NCBI GenBank assembly: GCA_039809985.1 | Contig: JBDHWC010000001.1 | Location: forward strand, 33,290-97,289 | Source of the DNA: JAICJJ01 sp039809985 | GTDB lineage: Bacteria > Chloroflexota > Chloroflexia > Thermomicrobiales > UBA6265 | Reading direction: 5' to 3' | Length of the DNA: 64,000 bases | Shown here: piece after piece, positions 18,381 through 26,794 of the stretch | Layout: every line of letters begins with the position of its first letter | How positions within the stretch are numbered: the first letter of the stretch is position 1 | Translations under genes and position numbers: made by a program | The notes under the pieces: model-generated | The model's database searches: none | What the model saw: the letters and a program-made list of their open reading frames with translations, nothing else | Told to the model about the DNA's origin: nothing

Positions 18381-19352
18381 ATGGCGCAGACCGTTTCCGA
18401 GGGAGCGTCCCTGAGCCCGGCAGAGACCGCCGCGCCGGCGGCCGGGGCGTCCACGCGCTCGACCGGGCTGGCGACGATCGGTGACCTCACCAACCGACCG
18501 CAACGCAACCTGTGGGTCGACGCGTGGCGGCGGCTGCGCAAGAACAAGCTGGCGGTGATCGGGCTGACCATCGTCACCGTCTTCATCGTGGTGGCGGCGC
18601 TGGCCCCGATCATCGCCCCGTACGGCGAGGCGGAGGTGGTCGACCCGAGACTGGCGCGCGTCCACCCGAACTGGATCTTCCCGTTCGGCATCGACGCCAA
18701 CGGACGCGACATGTTCAGCCGGGTCGTCTGGGGCGCGCGCGTGTCGCTCGTGGTCGGGGTCCTATCGCAGTTCATCATCCTGCTGATCGGGGTTCCGGTC
18801 GGGGCGATCGCCGGCTACTTCGGCGGCGCGACCGACAGTTTCCTGATGCGCTGCGTCGACGTGATCTACGCCATCCCGCAGCTTCTGCTGGTGATCCTGC
18901 TGGTCAACTGGCGGGGCCCGGGCCTGACGAACATCTTCCTGGCGATCGGCCTCGTCAGCTGGGTGACCGAGGCTCGGCTCGTCCGCGGCCAGTTCCTCGC
19001 CCTGCGCGAGCAGGAGTACGTGAACGCGGCGCGGGTGGCTGGCGCGGGCTCGGGGTCGGTGATCATGAGACACCTGCTGCCGAACAGCCTGACGCCGATC
19101 ATCGTTGCGGTCACCTTCGGGATCCCGACCGCGATCTTCACCGAGGCGGCGCTCAGCTTCATCGGCGTCGGCATCCGGCCGCCGCAGGCGAGCTGGGGCC
19201 AGTTGGTCGGGGAGGGGAGCAAGGCGGGCTACATCCAGACCGACCCGCACATGCTGCTCTTCCCGGTGCTGGCCATCGGGCTGACGATGCTGGGGTTCAC
19301 GTTCCTGGGCGACGGCCTGCGCGATGCGCTCGACCCGAAGGGGAACGACTAG
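18381..19352 (+). CDS. oppC: Peptide ABC transporter permease (OppC/DppC type)
   Basis: 323-residue partner permease. An N-terminal cytoplasmic stretch of about 45 residues precedes WVDAWRRLRKNKLAVIGLTIV, the OppC_N signature. Later: FGIDANGRDMFSRVVWGARVSL, the EAA loop YVNAARVAGAGSGSVIMRHLLPNSLTPIIV, and LSFIGVGIRPPQASWG. Ends GDGLRDALDPKGND. Lies 54 bases after oppB; heterodimerises with it in such importers. Confidence 0.93.
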   Translation: MAQTVSEGASLSPAETAAPAAGASTRSTGLATIGDLTNRPQRNLWVDAWRRLRKNKLAVIGLTIVTVFIVVAALAPIIAPYGEAEVVDPRLARVHPNWIFPFGIDANGRDMFSRVVWGARVSLVVGVLSQFIILLIGVPVGAIAGYFGGATDSFLMRCVDVIYAIPQLLLVILLVNWRGPGLTNIFLAIGLVSWVTEARLVRGQFLALREQEYVNAARVAGAGSGSVIMRHLLPNSLTPIIVAVTFGIPTAIFTEAALSFIGVGIRPPQASWGQLVGEGSKAGYIQTDPHMLLFPVLAIGLTMLGFTFLGDGLRDALDPKGND

Positions 19353-19732
19353 CGGCCATGCCGGCGTGCGTGCAACACGACATAACCAGGCAGGATTCCG
19401 GGCTGTTCAGGTCGCAGACGGATAGGAAATCTGGTACAACGTTGCGTCAGGAACGGCTGACGGTCCACCTACGGCGCGGAAACCAGCGCACGGGCATCAG
19501 CGCGCGTGGCGACGGTCGTGGCGTGGGCGGGACGCGGTTCGAGGCTGAGTCCACGGCAAGGCGGCGAGGCTGACCGCGCGGGCGGGCAGCCAGAGCGCCG
19601 GACTGGCACGCAGATCGAGAAGGAGGTTCGCTCACCCGGAAGGTTCGCGAATGTCCCGAAGCCTGCGCCCCGACTCGGTCGGGCAACGCGCCGAGACCTG
19701 TTGCTCCTCAACGACGGCGTAAGGAGGCACAG
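19353..19732. other. Long leader between oppC and the peptide-binding protein gene
   Basis: 380 bases without a gene. TACAAC (19435-19440) could be a -10 but has no clear -35. The region ends with an exceptionally good ribosome site, TAAGGAGG, seven bases before the ATG at 19733, which fits the need for excess binding protein. Confidence 0.4.
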
Positions 19733-21526
19733 ATGACCCACGAGAAGAACGAGCAGATCGAGCTGCTGCAGAAGCGGTTCGCGACGGTCGGCGTCGACCG
19801 GCGGACCGTGATGAAGATGGTCAGCGCGGCGGCGGGCGCCGCGGCGCTGGGTGGCTTCGTTGGCGAGCTGCCGGGCCGGCAGCCGCAAGCGGCGGCGGCC
19901 CCGGAAGTGACCCCGGACACCACCTTCTACAGCTACGAGCTGTTCGACGACCCGGTGTCGTTCGACTGGAACCAGAACCTGTACTGCAACGCGCAGACGC
20001 AGGTCAACGCGAGCGTGCTGAAGTTCGACGAGAACCTCGTCGCGCAGCCGGACTGGGCCGAGACGTTCACGCCCAACGCGGACGGGTCGGTCTGGACCTT
20101 CAACATCCGGAAGGACAACAAGGGCTGGACGGACGGCAACCCGGTGACGGCCCACGACTTCGTCTGGTCGTGGCAGCGGCAGTTGCTGCCGGAGACGGCG
20201 GCGGCCTATTCCGGGTTCCTGTTCGACATCAAGAACGCCGAGAAGCTGAACACCAGCAAGGTCGAGGCGGACGGCACCCACACGGCGGAGGACGGCTCGA
20301 AGATCACCGCCGACGACATCGGGGCCAAGGCGCTCGACGACTGGACCCTCGAAGTCACGATGGAAGGGCCGCGGGCCTACTTCCCGCAGGTGGTCGCCTA
20401 CCAGGCGTCGGTTCCTGCGCCGAAGTGGGCGGTCGAGAAGTACGGGGCCGACAAGTGGGCGAGCGGTGAGGTGCCGCTCATCTGCAACGGCCCGTTCAAG
20501 CTCGACAAGTGGGAGCACGACGTTCTCGTCGAGTGCTCGCCGAACGAGGGCTACTGGGACTACGAGAACATCAAGATCCAGCGCCTGGTGACGCCGATCA
20601 CGCCGAGCGGCACCGAAGTGCTCGCCTTCGAGAAGGGCGAGGGCGATGCCCGCCTCGACTGGGTGACGATCGGCGTCGACAACCTCAAGCGCTACACCGA
20701 GGACCCCGAGCTCTCGAAGCTGCTCAAGAAGTACGTCTACCCGGGCATCTGGATGCTCGTGCCGTCGAACGGCATCCCGCCGTTCGACAAGCTCGAGGTC
20801 CGGAAGGCGCTGACCCATGCGATCAACCGCGACCGGATCGTGACGCTCACCCAGAACACGACGTCGCCGGCGTACTGCATGGTGCCGCCGGGCGTGTACG
20901 GGTTCCTGGACGACCCGAAGTACGCCGAGAACCTCAAGTTCGACCCGCAGGCGGCGATGGACGCCCTGAAGGGGACCGAGTTCGAGGGCGGCAAGAACTG
21001 GCCGGAGATCACCCTGCACATGCGGGGCAGCGAGGACCAGTACAGCTCCTCGCTGATGGCGAACGACCTCGTCGCCCAGCTCAAGGAAACGCTGGGGATG
21101 GACGCCAAGATCCAGGTCTGGACCGAGAGCTCGTGGCGGCCCGAGTTGTTCAAGAACCAGTTCCAGCTGGTCTGGATCCGCTGGTGGAGCGACTACCCGG
21201 ACCCGAACAACAGCTACGGCGACATGTTCTACAGCCGGAAGTCGTCGGGCAGGCGGCAGGCGTGGTCGAACGAGAAGTTCGACGACCTCGTTGTCGAGGG
21301 CAAGGGCGTCACTGACCCGGTGGCGCGCCTGAAGGTCTACGCCGAGGCCGAGGACGTCATCCAGGAAGACGTCGGGTACATCCCGGTCGTCTACCGGCAG
21401 GACACCTATGCGATCAAGCCGTGGGTGAAGAACGTGCCGGTCAACAAGCAGGGCTACACGGTGATGGTCGGGAACATCTACACCCGCCTCACTGACCGCG
21501 TTGAGGTCGAGGGCCGGCCGACCTAG
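19733..21526 (+). CDS. oppA: Peptide ABC transporter substrate-binding protein (family 5)
   Basis: 597-residue extracytoplasmic peptide-binding protein. The N-terminus has a Tat-like signal: DRRTVMKM followed by a hydrophobic Ala/Gly stretch (residues 22-45). Family 5 blocks: WTFNIRKDNKGWTDGNPVTAHDFVWSW-type region near residue 122, NGPFKLDKWEHDV, VRKALTHAINRDRIV and FQLVWIRWWSDYPDPNN. No lipobox cysteine is seen, so the protein may be held through its uncleaved signal or be free at the cell surface. Perfect Shine-Dalgarno. Completes the oppBC-A set; a strong hairpin follows at 21555. Confidence 0.92.
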   Translation: MTHEKNEQIELLQKRFATVGVDRRTVMKMVSAAAGAAALGGFVGELPGRQPQAAAAPEVTPDTTFYSYELFDDPVSFDWNQNLYCNAQTQVNASVLKFDENLVAQPDWAETFTPNADGSVWTFNIRKDNKGWTDGNPVTAHDFVWSWQRQLLPETAAAYSGFLFDIKNAEKLNTSKVEADGTHTAEDGSKITADDIGAKALDDWTLEVTMEGPRAYFPQVVAYQASVPAPKWAVEKYGADKWASGEVPLICNGPFKLDKWEHDVLVECSPNEGYWDYENIKIQRLVTPITPSGTEVLAFEKGEGDARLDWVTIGVDNLKRYTEDPELSKLLKKYVYPGIWMLVPSNGIPPFDKLEVRKALTHAINRDRIVTLTQNTTSPAYCMVPPGVYGFLDDPKYAENLKFDPQAAMDALKGTEFEGGKNWPEITLHMRGSEDQYSSSLMANDLVAQLKETLGMDAKIQVWTESSWRPELFKNQFQLVWIRWWSDYPDPNNSYGDMFYSRKSSGRRQAWSNEKFDDLVVEGKGVTDPVARLKVYAEAEDVIQEDVGYIPVVYRQDTYAIKPWVKNVPVNKQGYTVMVGNIYTRLTDRVEVEGRPT

Positions 21527-21554
21527 GCGTCGCGTCGGAACCACGACCAACGAG

Positions 21555-21585
21555 AGCGGCCGGGGCCATCATGGCCCCGGCCGTT
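21555..21585 (+). terminator. GC hairpin after peptide-binding protein
   Basis: A 13-bp perfect inverted repeat (21557-21569 with 21571-21583), extendable to 15 bp with a G-U pair; the loop opens around ATCAT. No U-tract follows, so it may act as a transcript-end stabiliser or a non-canonical terminator. Confidence 0.65.
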
Positions 21586-21708
21586 CGCGTGCCTTGGGGA
21601 TGTGGTCGCTGGCTTGGACGTGAGATACTGTTTCGCACGAGCCCGGCTGTGCGCGGTGCCCGAGCGCGGGTGCCCGCCGGCGGGTGCGCCGCGTTCGAGG
21701 AGGCAATC

Positions 21709-22665
21709 GTGTCCGAGGAGCACCGTCATCCGGCCTACGTGTGGTGGAACGGGAAGCAGGTTCGCTGGGAAGACGCCACCATCCATGTCACCGAGCTTGG
21801 CTGGTCGACGGTCGGTGCCGTCTTCGAGGGGATTCGCGCCTACTGGAACGCCGAGACCGAGTCGCTCAACATCTTCCGGCTGCGCGAGCACCTCGAGCGA
21901 CTCGAGGACTCGATGCGGCTGGTCCGGCTCCGACTCGACTACTCGGTCGAGGAACTGACCGAGATCATCGTCGCGCTGCTGCAGGCGAACGACGTGCGCG
22001 AGGACACCTACATCCGACCGCTCGGCTACACCCTCGAGACCTCGGGCAAGCGTTTCGCGCAGGTCGGCGGTGAGTCGGGCCTGCTGATCAACACGCACGC
22101 GATGCCGACCCACCTGCAGACAGGGGTGCGCACGACGGCCAAGGTCAGTTCGTGGCGACGGATTTCCGAGGACGTGATGCCGCCCCGGATCAAGAACCTC
22201 TCAAACTACCGGAACGGGCAGCTGGCGGGGAACGAGGCAAAGGCCGACGGCTACGACACGGCGATCCTGCTGAACCACATGGGCACCGTGGCCGAGTGCC
22301 CCGGCTCCTGCGTCATGATGGTGCGGGACGGGAAGGTGATCACGCCGGACGTGACCAGCTCGATCTTGGAGAGCATCACCCGCGACGCGCTGATGCAACT
22401 CGCCGCCGGCGAACTCGGGCTCGAGGTGGTCGAGCGGCAGATCGACCGGACCGAACTCTACCTTGCCGACGAACTCTTCAGCTGCGGCACGGCGGCGGAG
22501 ATCACCCCAATCGTCGAGGTTGACCGCTACCGGATCGGCGACGGCGAGATCGGACCGGTCACCCACAAGCTGGAGGCGGCCCTCCGCGACACGATGCTGG
22601 GTCGCGAGACTCGCCGGAACGACTGGCGAACGCCGGTGCCGGTGCGAGTCACCGTCGGCGCGTAG
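21709..22665 (+). CDS. ilvE: Branched-chain amino acid aminotransferase (class IV PLP)
   Basis: 318-residue fold-type IV PLP enzyme that transfers the amino group between glutamate and the keto acids of Leu, Ile and Val. PLP lysine is probably K162 in PPRIKNLSNYRNG, followed by LAGNEAKADGYDTAILL. The loop after it reads TVAECPGSCVMMV, with a Cys-x3-Cys (C197, C201), instead of the common VSEG-GENLF form. SCGTAAEITPIVEVD is near the C-terminus. GTG 21709 has AGGAGG six bases upstream. A D-amino acid or 4-amino-4-deoxychorismate enzyme is less likely given the GTAAEITP motif. Monocistronic, between two GC hairpins. Confidence 0.9.
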   Translation: MSEEHRHPAYVWWNGKQVRWEDATIHVTELGWSTVGAVFEGIRAYWNAETESLNIFRLREHLERLEDSMRLVRLRLDYSVEELTEIIVALLQANDVREDTYIRPLGYTLETSGKRFAQVGGESGLLINTHAMPTHLQTGVRTTAKVSSWRRISEDVMPPRIKNLSNYRNGQLAGNEAKADGYDTAILLNHMGTVAECPGSCVMMVRDGKVITPDVTSSILESITRDALMQLAAGELGLEVVERQIDRTELYLADELFSCGTAAEITPIVEVDRYRIGDGEIGPVTHKLEAALRDTMLGRETRRNDWRTPVPVRVTVGA

Positions 22666-22698
22666 GCCCCCGCTCGGGCAATCGAGAAGCGCAACGAA

Positions 22699-22726
22699 CG
22701 ACCCCGGGGCGCAAGCCCCGGGGTCG
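22699..22726. terminator. Convergent GC hairpin with GCAA tetraloop
   Basis: A 12-bp perfect stem (22699-22710 with 22715-22726) closed by a GCAA tetraloop, between the convergent ilvE and accDA genes. No U-tract on either strand. Probably serves as a bidirectional transcript end. Confidence 0.75.
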
Positions 22727-22750
22727 CCGTCTGTGGTGCTTCCTCGGTCG

Positions 22751-24550
22751 TCAGGCGGGGATCGTCGCCGGACGATCTTGCGCAACCCGGCGGTGCGGGA
22801 GCCGCTCGACGATCGCCGACAACCGGATCGGGGAGCGTCGCTCGGTTGGGATGGTGGTCGGCACGACGTAGCGGCTGCCCACCGTCCGGTAGCGGCGCTC
22901 CCGCTGGCGCAATCGTGTCCGAGGCTTGGCGTGGCCCAGTTCGGCGAGCTGGCGTGACACAGCTGCGCCGGCCAGACGGGCCGCCTCGTCGGTGTCGCGG
23001 GCCGCGTCGTGCTCCGGCTCGGGGACGATCTCGTCGACGATGCCGAGGGTCAGGAGAGCGGGGGCGGTGATGGCGAGTGCCTCGGCGATGTCGGGGGCCC
23101 TGTCCACGTCGCGGAAGAGGATCGCCGCCGCGCCCTCGGGCGCGATCACGGAGAAGATCGCCCGTTCCTGCATCAGCACGCGGTCGCACGCGGCAAACGC
23201 CAACGCGCCGCCGCTGCCGCCCTCGCCGACCACCAGCGCGACGGTCGGCACTCGCACCGCCGAGAGGGCGGCGAGCAGTTCGGCCAATGCGACGCCGAGG
23301 CCCCGTTCCTCGGCCTCGACGCCGGGCCACGCGCCGGGGGTGTCGACGAGCGTGACGATCGGCAGCCCGAGCCGATCAGCGAGCCGGACCAGCCGGGTTG
23401 CCTTTCGGAATCCCTCCGGCAGCGGCCGGCCAGCCGTCTCGGGCGGGGCGGCGAGCGGGAGTCGCTCGGTCGCGGCCACCGCCACCGGCTGGTCGCCGAG
23501 CAGCCCGAAGCCGACGATCACCGACGGGTCGTCGCCGTGCAGTCGGTCGCCGTGCAGTTCGACGAACGAGGTGAGCATGCGGTCCAGATACGCGCGCGCC
23601 GTCGGCCGTCGCGGGTCGCGCGCGGCGACGACGGCAGCCCACGTGTCGCTTGCCGTTGATTCGGGGACCGTCGCAGGTTCGGCGGACTCCGAGGTCGGGC
23701 GGGCGTCGGCGGGCGCGGTCGCGGCCAGCAACGCCCCGAGCCACCATCGCTGCTGGCGACGGTCGACGATGGCGTCGACCGTTCCGGCGCGCAGGTGGAA
23801 CTCCGCCGAGTGCGTGTCCGAGGGAAGTTTGCGGCCCACCACCGCCTCGGCCACGCGCGGGCCGGCGAACCCGACGAGGGCATGCGGCTCGGCGACCACG
23901 ACGTCGGCCAGCGACGCGTAGGAGGCGAACACGCCGCCGGTCGTAGGGTTGGACATGATCGCGACGTGCAGCGCGCCGCGGTCTCGCAGCCGCTGGACGG
24001 CGGCGGCGCACTTGGCCATTTGCAGCAGGGAAACCATGCCCTCCTGCATGCGCGCCCCGCCGCTGGCGGAGACGGTGATCAGCGGGACGCGGTGCTTGGC
24101 GGCGCGGTCGGCGGCGCGGGCGAACTTCTCGCCGACCACGGAGCCCATGCTGCCGCCGAGGAAGGCGAAGTCGAGGGCGGCGATCACCACCTCGCGATCG
24201 TGCATCCGGCCCGTGCCGACGACGAGGGCGTCCGTCTCACCGGTGCGTTGTCGCGCATCCAGCAATTGCTCGAGATAGGGACGACCGGCGACGAACCGCA
24301 ACGGGTCGGACGAGCCGAGCATTGCATCGGTCTCGCGGAACGAACCGGGATCCAGCAGGGCTTGGATGGCCTCGCGTGCCGAGCGTTGGTGATGATGGCC
24401 GCATGCCTCGCAGACGCGCAGCCGTTCGTAGACCGGGGACCCGACGACGGGCGCGCCGCAGTTGGCGCAGGCGATGCGCCGCACGGTCGCGGTGCGCCCC
24501 GGACGATGACGCCGGCGCAGCGTCGGCAACAACAGGGACGGTGGTCGCAT
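22751..24550 (-). CDS. accDA: Acetyl-CoA carboxylase carboxyltransferase, fused beta and alpha subunits
   Basis: 599-residue fusion that moves the carboxyl group from biotin to acetyl-CoA for fatty acid synthesis. Residues about 25-300 are AccD: Cys4 zinc ribbon (IACANCGAPVV...VCEACGHHH), GRMHDREVVIAALDFAFLGGSMGSVVGEK, TVSASGGARMQEGM and NPTTGGVFASYA. After an Ala/Thr/Glu linker (about 310-345), AccA follows: ARAYLDRMLTSFVELHGDR, LVDTPGAWPGVEAEERG, VGEGGSGGALAFAACDRVLM, APEGAAAILFRD. ATG 24550 has GGAG seven bases upstream. AccB and AccC are not in the window. The beta zinc ribbon distinguishes it from propionyl-CoA carboxylase. Confidence 0.93.
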   Translation of the reverse strand: MRPPSLLLPTLRRRHRPGRTATVRRIACANCGAPVVGSPVYERLRVCEACGHHHQRSAREAIQALLDPGSFRETDAMLGSSDPLRFVAGRPYLEQLLDARQRTGETDALVVGTGRMHDREVVIAALDFAFLGGSMGSVVGEKFARAADRAAKHRVPLITVSASGGARMQEGMVSLLQMAKCAAAVQRLRDRGALHVAIMSNPTTGGVFASYASLADVVVAEPHALVGFAGPRVAEAVVGRKLPSDTHSAEFHLRAGTVDAIVDRRQQRWWLGALLAATAPADARPTSESAEPATVPESTASDTWAAVVAARDPRRPTARAYLDRMLTSFVELHGDRLHGDDPSVIVGFGLLGDQPVAVAATERLPLAAPPETAGRPLPEGFRKATRLVRLADRLGLPIVTLVDTPGAWPGVEAEERGLGVALAELLAALSAVRVPTVALVVGEGGSGGALAFAACDRVLMQERAIFSVIAPEGAAAILFRDVDRAPDIAEALAITAPALLTLGIVDEIVPEPEHDAARDTDEAARLAGAAVSRQLAELGHAKPRTRLRQRERRYRTVGSRYVVPTTIPTERRSPIRLSAIVERLPHRRVAQDRPATIPA

Positions 24551-24686
24551 GTCGGACTCCCTTGTCCGAGCCTCCGGGGGCAACCCTGGGCTGCCACGAG
24601 GCAGACGTGTCGCACAGGGCGATTGTAGAATGCCGCCGACTCCTTGACGATTATTGTCCATTCGCGACGACCCAAGGTTGGCACTG

Positions 24687-24968
24687 ATGGGGCAAGCTGC
24701 GAGCGGTCGTGAACTCGTGCGCATCGACGTGTTGCGGCGCCTGGCCGAGCAGGCGATGGACGACGCCGACTTCCGCGCCGACGCCCGCGACGACCTTGCC
24801 GGGGCGCTGCGCCGTCACGGCTACGACCTGAACGACGCTGAACTGGCCCTCGTGCTCCGCTTTCGCGCGTCGCTGGCCCAGTCGGGACTCGATCTCGACC
24901 TGGTCGAGGGGGTCGATCCGATGGTGGTCGAAGCCCTGCTCGGGTCGCTGGAGCGCCGCGAGGGCTGA
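24687..24968 (+). CDS. Small Nif11/NHLP-like (Os1348-type) protein
   Basis: 93-residue acidic, helical protein without a signal or membrane segment. The stretch LRRLAEQAMDDADFRADARDDLAGALRRHGYDLNDAELALVL (quoted in part: DADFRADARDDLAGALRRHG) follows the pattern of NHLP/Os1348-type leader peptides (bulky-D-x-x-F-R-x-x-L-x-x-D-P-x-x-A-L-x-x-x-G-x-x-L-x-x-x-E). Those are leaders of ribosomal peptide products, but the C-terminus here (VVEALLGSLERREG) has no Cys/Ser/Thr core and no modifying enzyme is near. ATG 24687 is the better start; an ATT/ATG further upstream lacks a site. It diverges from accDA. Real gene likely; function unknown. Confidence 0.65.
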   Translation: MGQAASGRELVRIDVLRRLAEQAMDDADFRADARDDLAGALRRHGYDLNDAELALVLRFRASLAQSGLDLDLVEGVDPMVVEALLGSLERREG

Positions 24969-24991
24969 GGCGCGGCCGAGCGCGATTCCAA

Positions 24992-25020
24992 TTGGCAATC
25001 CGGGCGGCCTGCCGTACCAT
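24992..25020 (+). promoter_or_regulatory. Promoter of FAH-family dehydratase operon
   Basis: TTGGCA (24992-24997), 17-base spacer, TACCAT (25015-25020). Transcription would start near 25027, about 60 bases before the chosen start codon. Confidence 0.75.
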
Positions 25021-25085
25021 CCTGCCGAGCCCACCGTCGGTCGATGTCTCGACCGTTCGCGCGACGTCACGGAAGGATGTCCCTC

Positions 25086-25955
25086 GTGCCTCTCTGTCTG
25101 TACCGGGATCGGACTGCGGGCGAGCCGCGGCTCGGCATGATCGTGGACGAGCACGTCGTCGACGTTGCGGCCGCCGGCGGCCCGGTGTCGTTGGCCGACG
25201 CCTTGCGCCTCAGCCGGGCTGAACTCGAGCGGGTGCTTGCGTCGGTGCGGGCAGGCGGGCAGCCATCGCACCGACTATCTGAGGTGGAGTTGGCGGCCCC
25301 GGTCGACCGTCAGGAAGTGTGGGCCGCCGGCGTCACCTACCTTCGATCGCGCGACGCGAGGATGGAAGAGTCGACCCAGAAGAGCGTCTACGACATCGTC
25401 TACGACGCGGACCGGCCGGAAATCTTCCTCAAGGCCACGCCGAACCGGGTGTCCGGTCCGGGGGCAGCCGTCGCGGTGCGCGGCGATTCCACGTGGGACG
25501 TGCCGGAGCCGGAACTGGCGCTGGTGGTCAACGCGGCAGGGGAGGTGGTCGGCTACACGGTCGGCAACGACGTCTCGTCTCGTTCGATCGAGGGCGAGAA
25601 CCCGCTCTACCTGCCGCAGGCGAAGGTGTACCGTCAGTCAGCCGGGCTCGGCCCAGTGGTGGCGCTCGCAAGCGAAGTGCGCGACGTGAACGCGCTGACG
25701 ATCACGCTGACGATTCGGCGGGAAGGGAAGGTTTTCTTCCGGGGCGAGACTTCAACGTCGCAGATTCACCGAACCTTCGACGACTTGGTGGGCTACCTCT
25801 TCCGCTGCAACGACTTTCCCGACGGCGCGGTGCTGATGACCGGCACCGGCATCATCCCGCCGAACGAGTTCACGCTCCGGGACGGCGACGTCGTGGAGAT
25901 CGCGATCAGCGAGATCGGCACCCTGAGCAACCCGGTCGTCAAGCTCGAGGTCTGA
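25086..25955 (+). CDS. Fumarylacetoacetate hydrolase family protein, likely 2-dehydro-3-deoxy-D-arabinonate dehydratase type
   Basis: 289-residue FAH-fold enzyme using a divalent metal. The conserved middle reads EVWAAGVTYLRSRDARMEES, VYDIVYDADRPEIFLKATPNRV, WDVPEPELALVVN, YTVGNDVSSRSIEGENPLYLPQAKVY; the acidic residues in PEPEL and the GND are the usual metal ligands. The combination of VYDADRPEIFLKAT and SRSIEGENPLYLPQAKVY is closest to pentonate-pathway 2-keto-3-deoxy acid dehydratases rather than to true fumarylacetoacetase. GTG 25086 has GGAAGG nine bases upstream; ATG 25077 and ATG 25044 are alternatives. The next gene starts 5 bases later. Confidence 0.82.
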   Translation: MPLCLYRDRTAGEPRLGMIVDEHVVDVAAAGGPVSLADALRLSRAELERVLASVRAGGQPSHRLSEVELAAPVDRQEVWAAGVTYLRSRDARMEESTQKSVYDIVYDADRPEIFLKATPNRVSGPGAAVAVRGDSTWDVPEPELALVVNAAGEVVGYTVGNDVSSRSIEGENPLYLPQAKVYRQSAGLGPVVALASEVRDVNALTITLTIRREGKVFFRGETSTSQIHRTFDDLVGYLFRCNDFPDGAVLMTGTGIIPPNEFTLRDGDVVEIAISEIGTLSNPVVKLEV

Positions 25956-25960
25956 GTTCG

Positions 25961-26788
25961 ATGACCGACAACCAATGCGACGCGCCGCCCGTGGTCGAAC
26001 TCGACCATGTCTCGGTTTGGACGCCGGAACGGCACCTGATTCTCGACGACGTGACATGGACCATTCGGCAGGGGGAGCAGTGGGCGTTGCTCGGGCCGAA
26101 CGGCTCCGGCAAGACCACGCTGCTGGCGATCATCAGCGCGTGGCGCCACCCGAGCCGCGGATCGGTGCGCGTGCTGGGTCGCAAGTTCGGCGAGTCGGAC
26201 CTGATTTCCCTGCGCGAACGGGTCGGGCTGGTCGATCCCGCCCAGCGAACGCTTGACTGGCTGACCGCCGAGGAGATCGTGCTGACCGGGTCGACGGGCA
26301 CGATCCGGCCGCTGTGGCACCGGTACGGCGATCTCGAGCGCGAGCGCGCCGTCGAGCTGCTCGACCTGGTTGGCTGCGCCGACCTTGCCGGCCGTGAACT
26401 CAAGCTGCTGTCCCAAGGGGAGCGCCAGCGGGTTCGCATCGCCCGGGCGATGATGACCTCGCCCGAGCTCTTGATCTTGGACGAGCCGGGCGTCGGGCTC
26501 GACCTCCCGGCCCGGGAGGCGATGCTCGACGCGTTGCGGACGCTGTCGGAGGAACACCCGACCCTGACAACGATCCTGGTGACGCACCACCTGGAGGAGT
26601 TGCCCGACACGATCACCAATGCCCTGCTGCTCGGCCGAGGGCGTGTGGTTGCGTCGGGTGCGCCGGCGGAGACGCTGACGGACGAACTGGTTTCCGCCTG
26701 CTTCGGCCTGCCGGTCCGGGTCGGGCACGTGGATGGACGCTGGTCGGCGCGGGCGATGCCCGGATGGGCGAGGGGCATCCACGCCTGA
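25961..26788 (+). CDS. ABC transporter ATP-binding protein (ModF/YlmA-like, no permease nearby)
   Basis: 275-residue single ABC ATPase. Walker A GPNGSGKT (near residue 45), Q-loop in ERVGLVDPAQRTLDW, signature LSQGERQRVRIARAM, Walker B LLILDEPGVGLDLPAR, and H-loop VTHHLEELP. LSQGE, DEPxxGLDL and VTHHxEEL resemble the ModF/YlmA group of soluble ATPases of unclear function. It follows the FAH enzyme by five bases, so the two are co-translated; no membrane partner is adjacent. It ends six bases before the convergent M20 peptidase gene. Confidence 0.85.
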   Translation: MTDNQCDAPPVVELDHVSVWTPERHLILDDVTWTIRQGEQWALLGPNGSGKTTLLAIISAWRHPSRGSVRVLGRKFGESDLISLRERVGLVDPAQRTLDWLTAEEIVLTGSTGTIRPLWHRYGDLERERAVELLDLVGCADLAGRELKLLSQGERQRVRIARAMMTSPELLILDEPGVGLDLPAREAMLDALRTLSEEHPTLTTILVTHHLEELPDTITNALLLGRGRVVASGAPAETLTDELVSACFGLPVRVGHVDGRWSARAMPGWARGIHA

Positions 26789-26794
26789 CCGGCG

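Noticed and set aside
19506..19736. Short frame in the oppC-oppA gap
   Set aside because: Arg/Gly-rich, no start site; the perfect Shine-Dalgarno belongs to the binding protein.
24622..24627. TACAAT on the minus strand as accDA promoter
   Set aside because: A good -10 hexamer, but no -35 at 16-18 bases; left out of the feature list.
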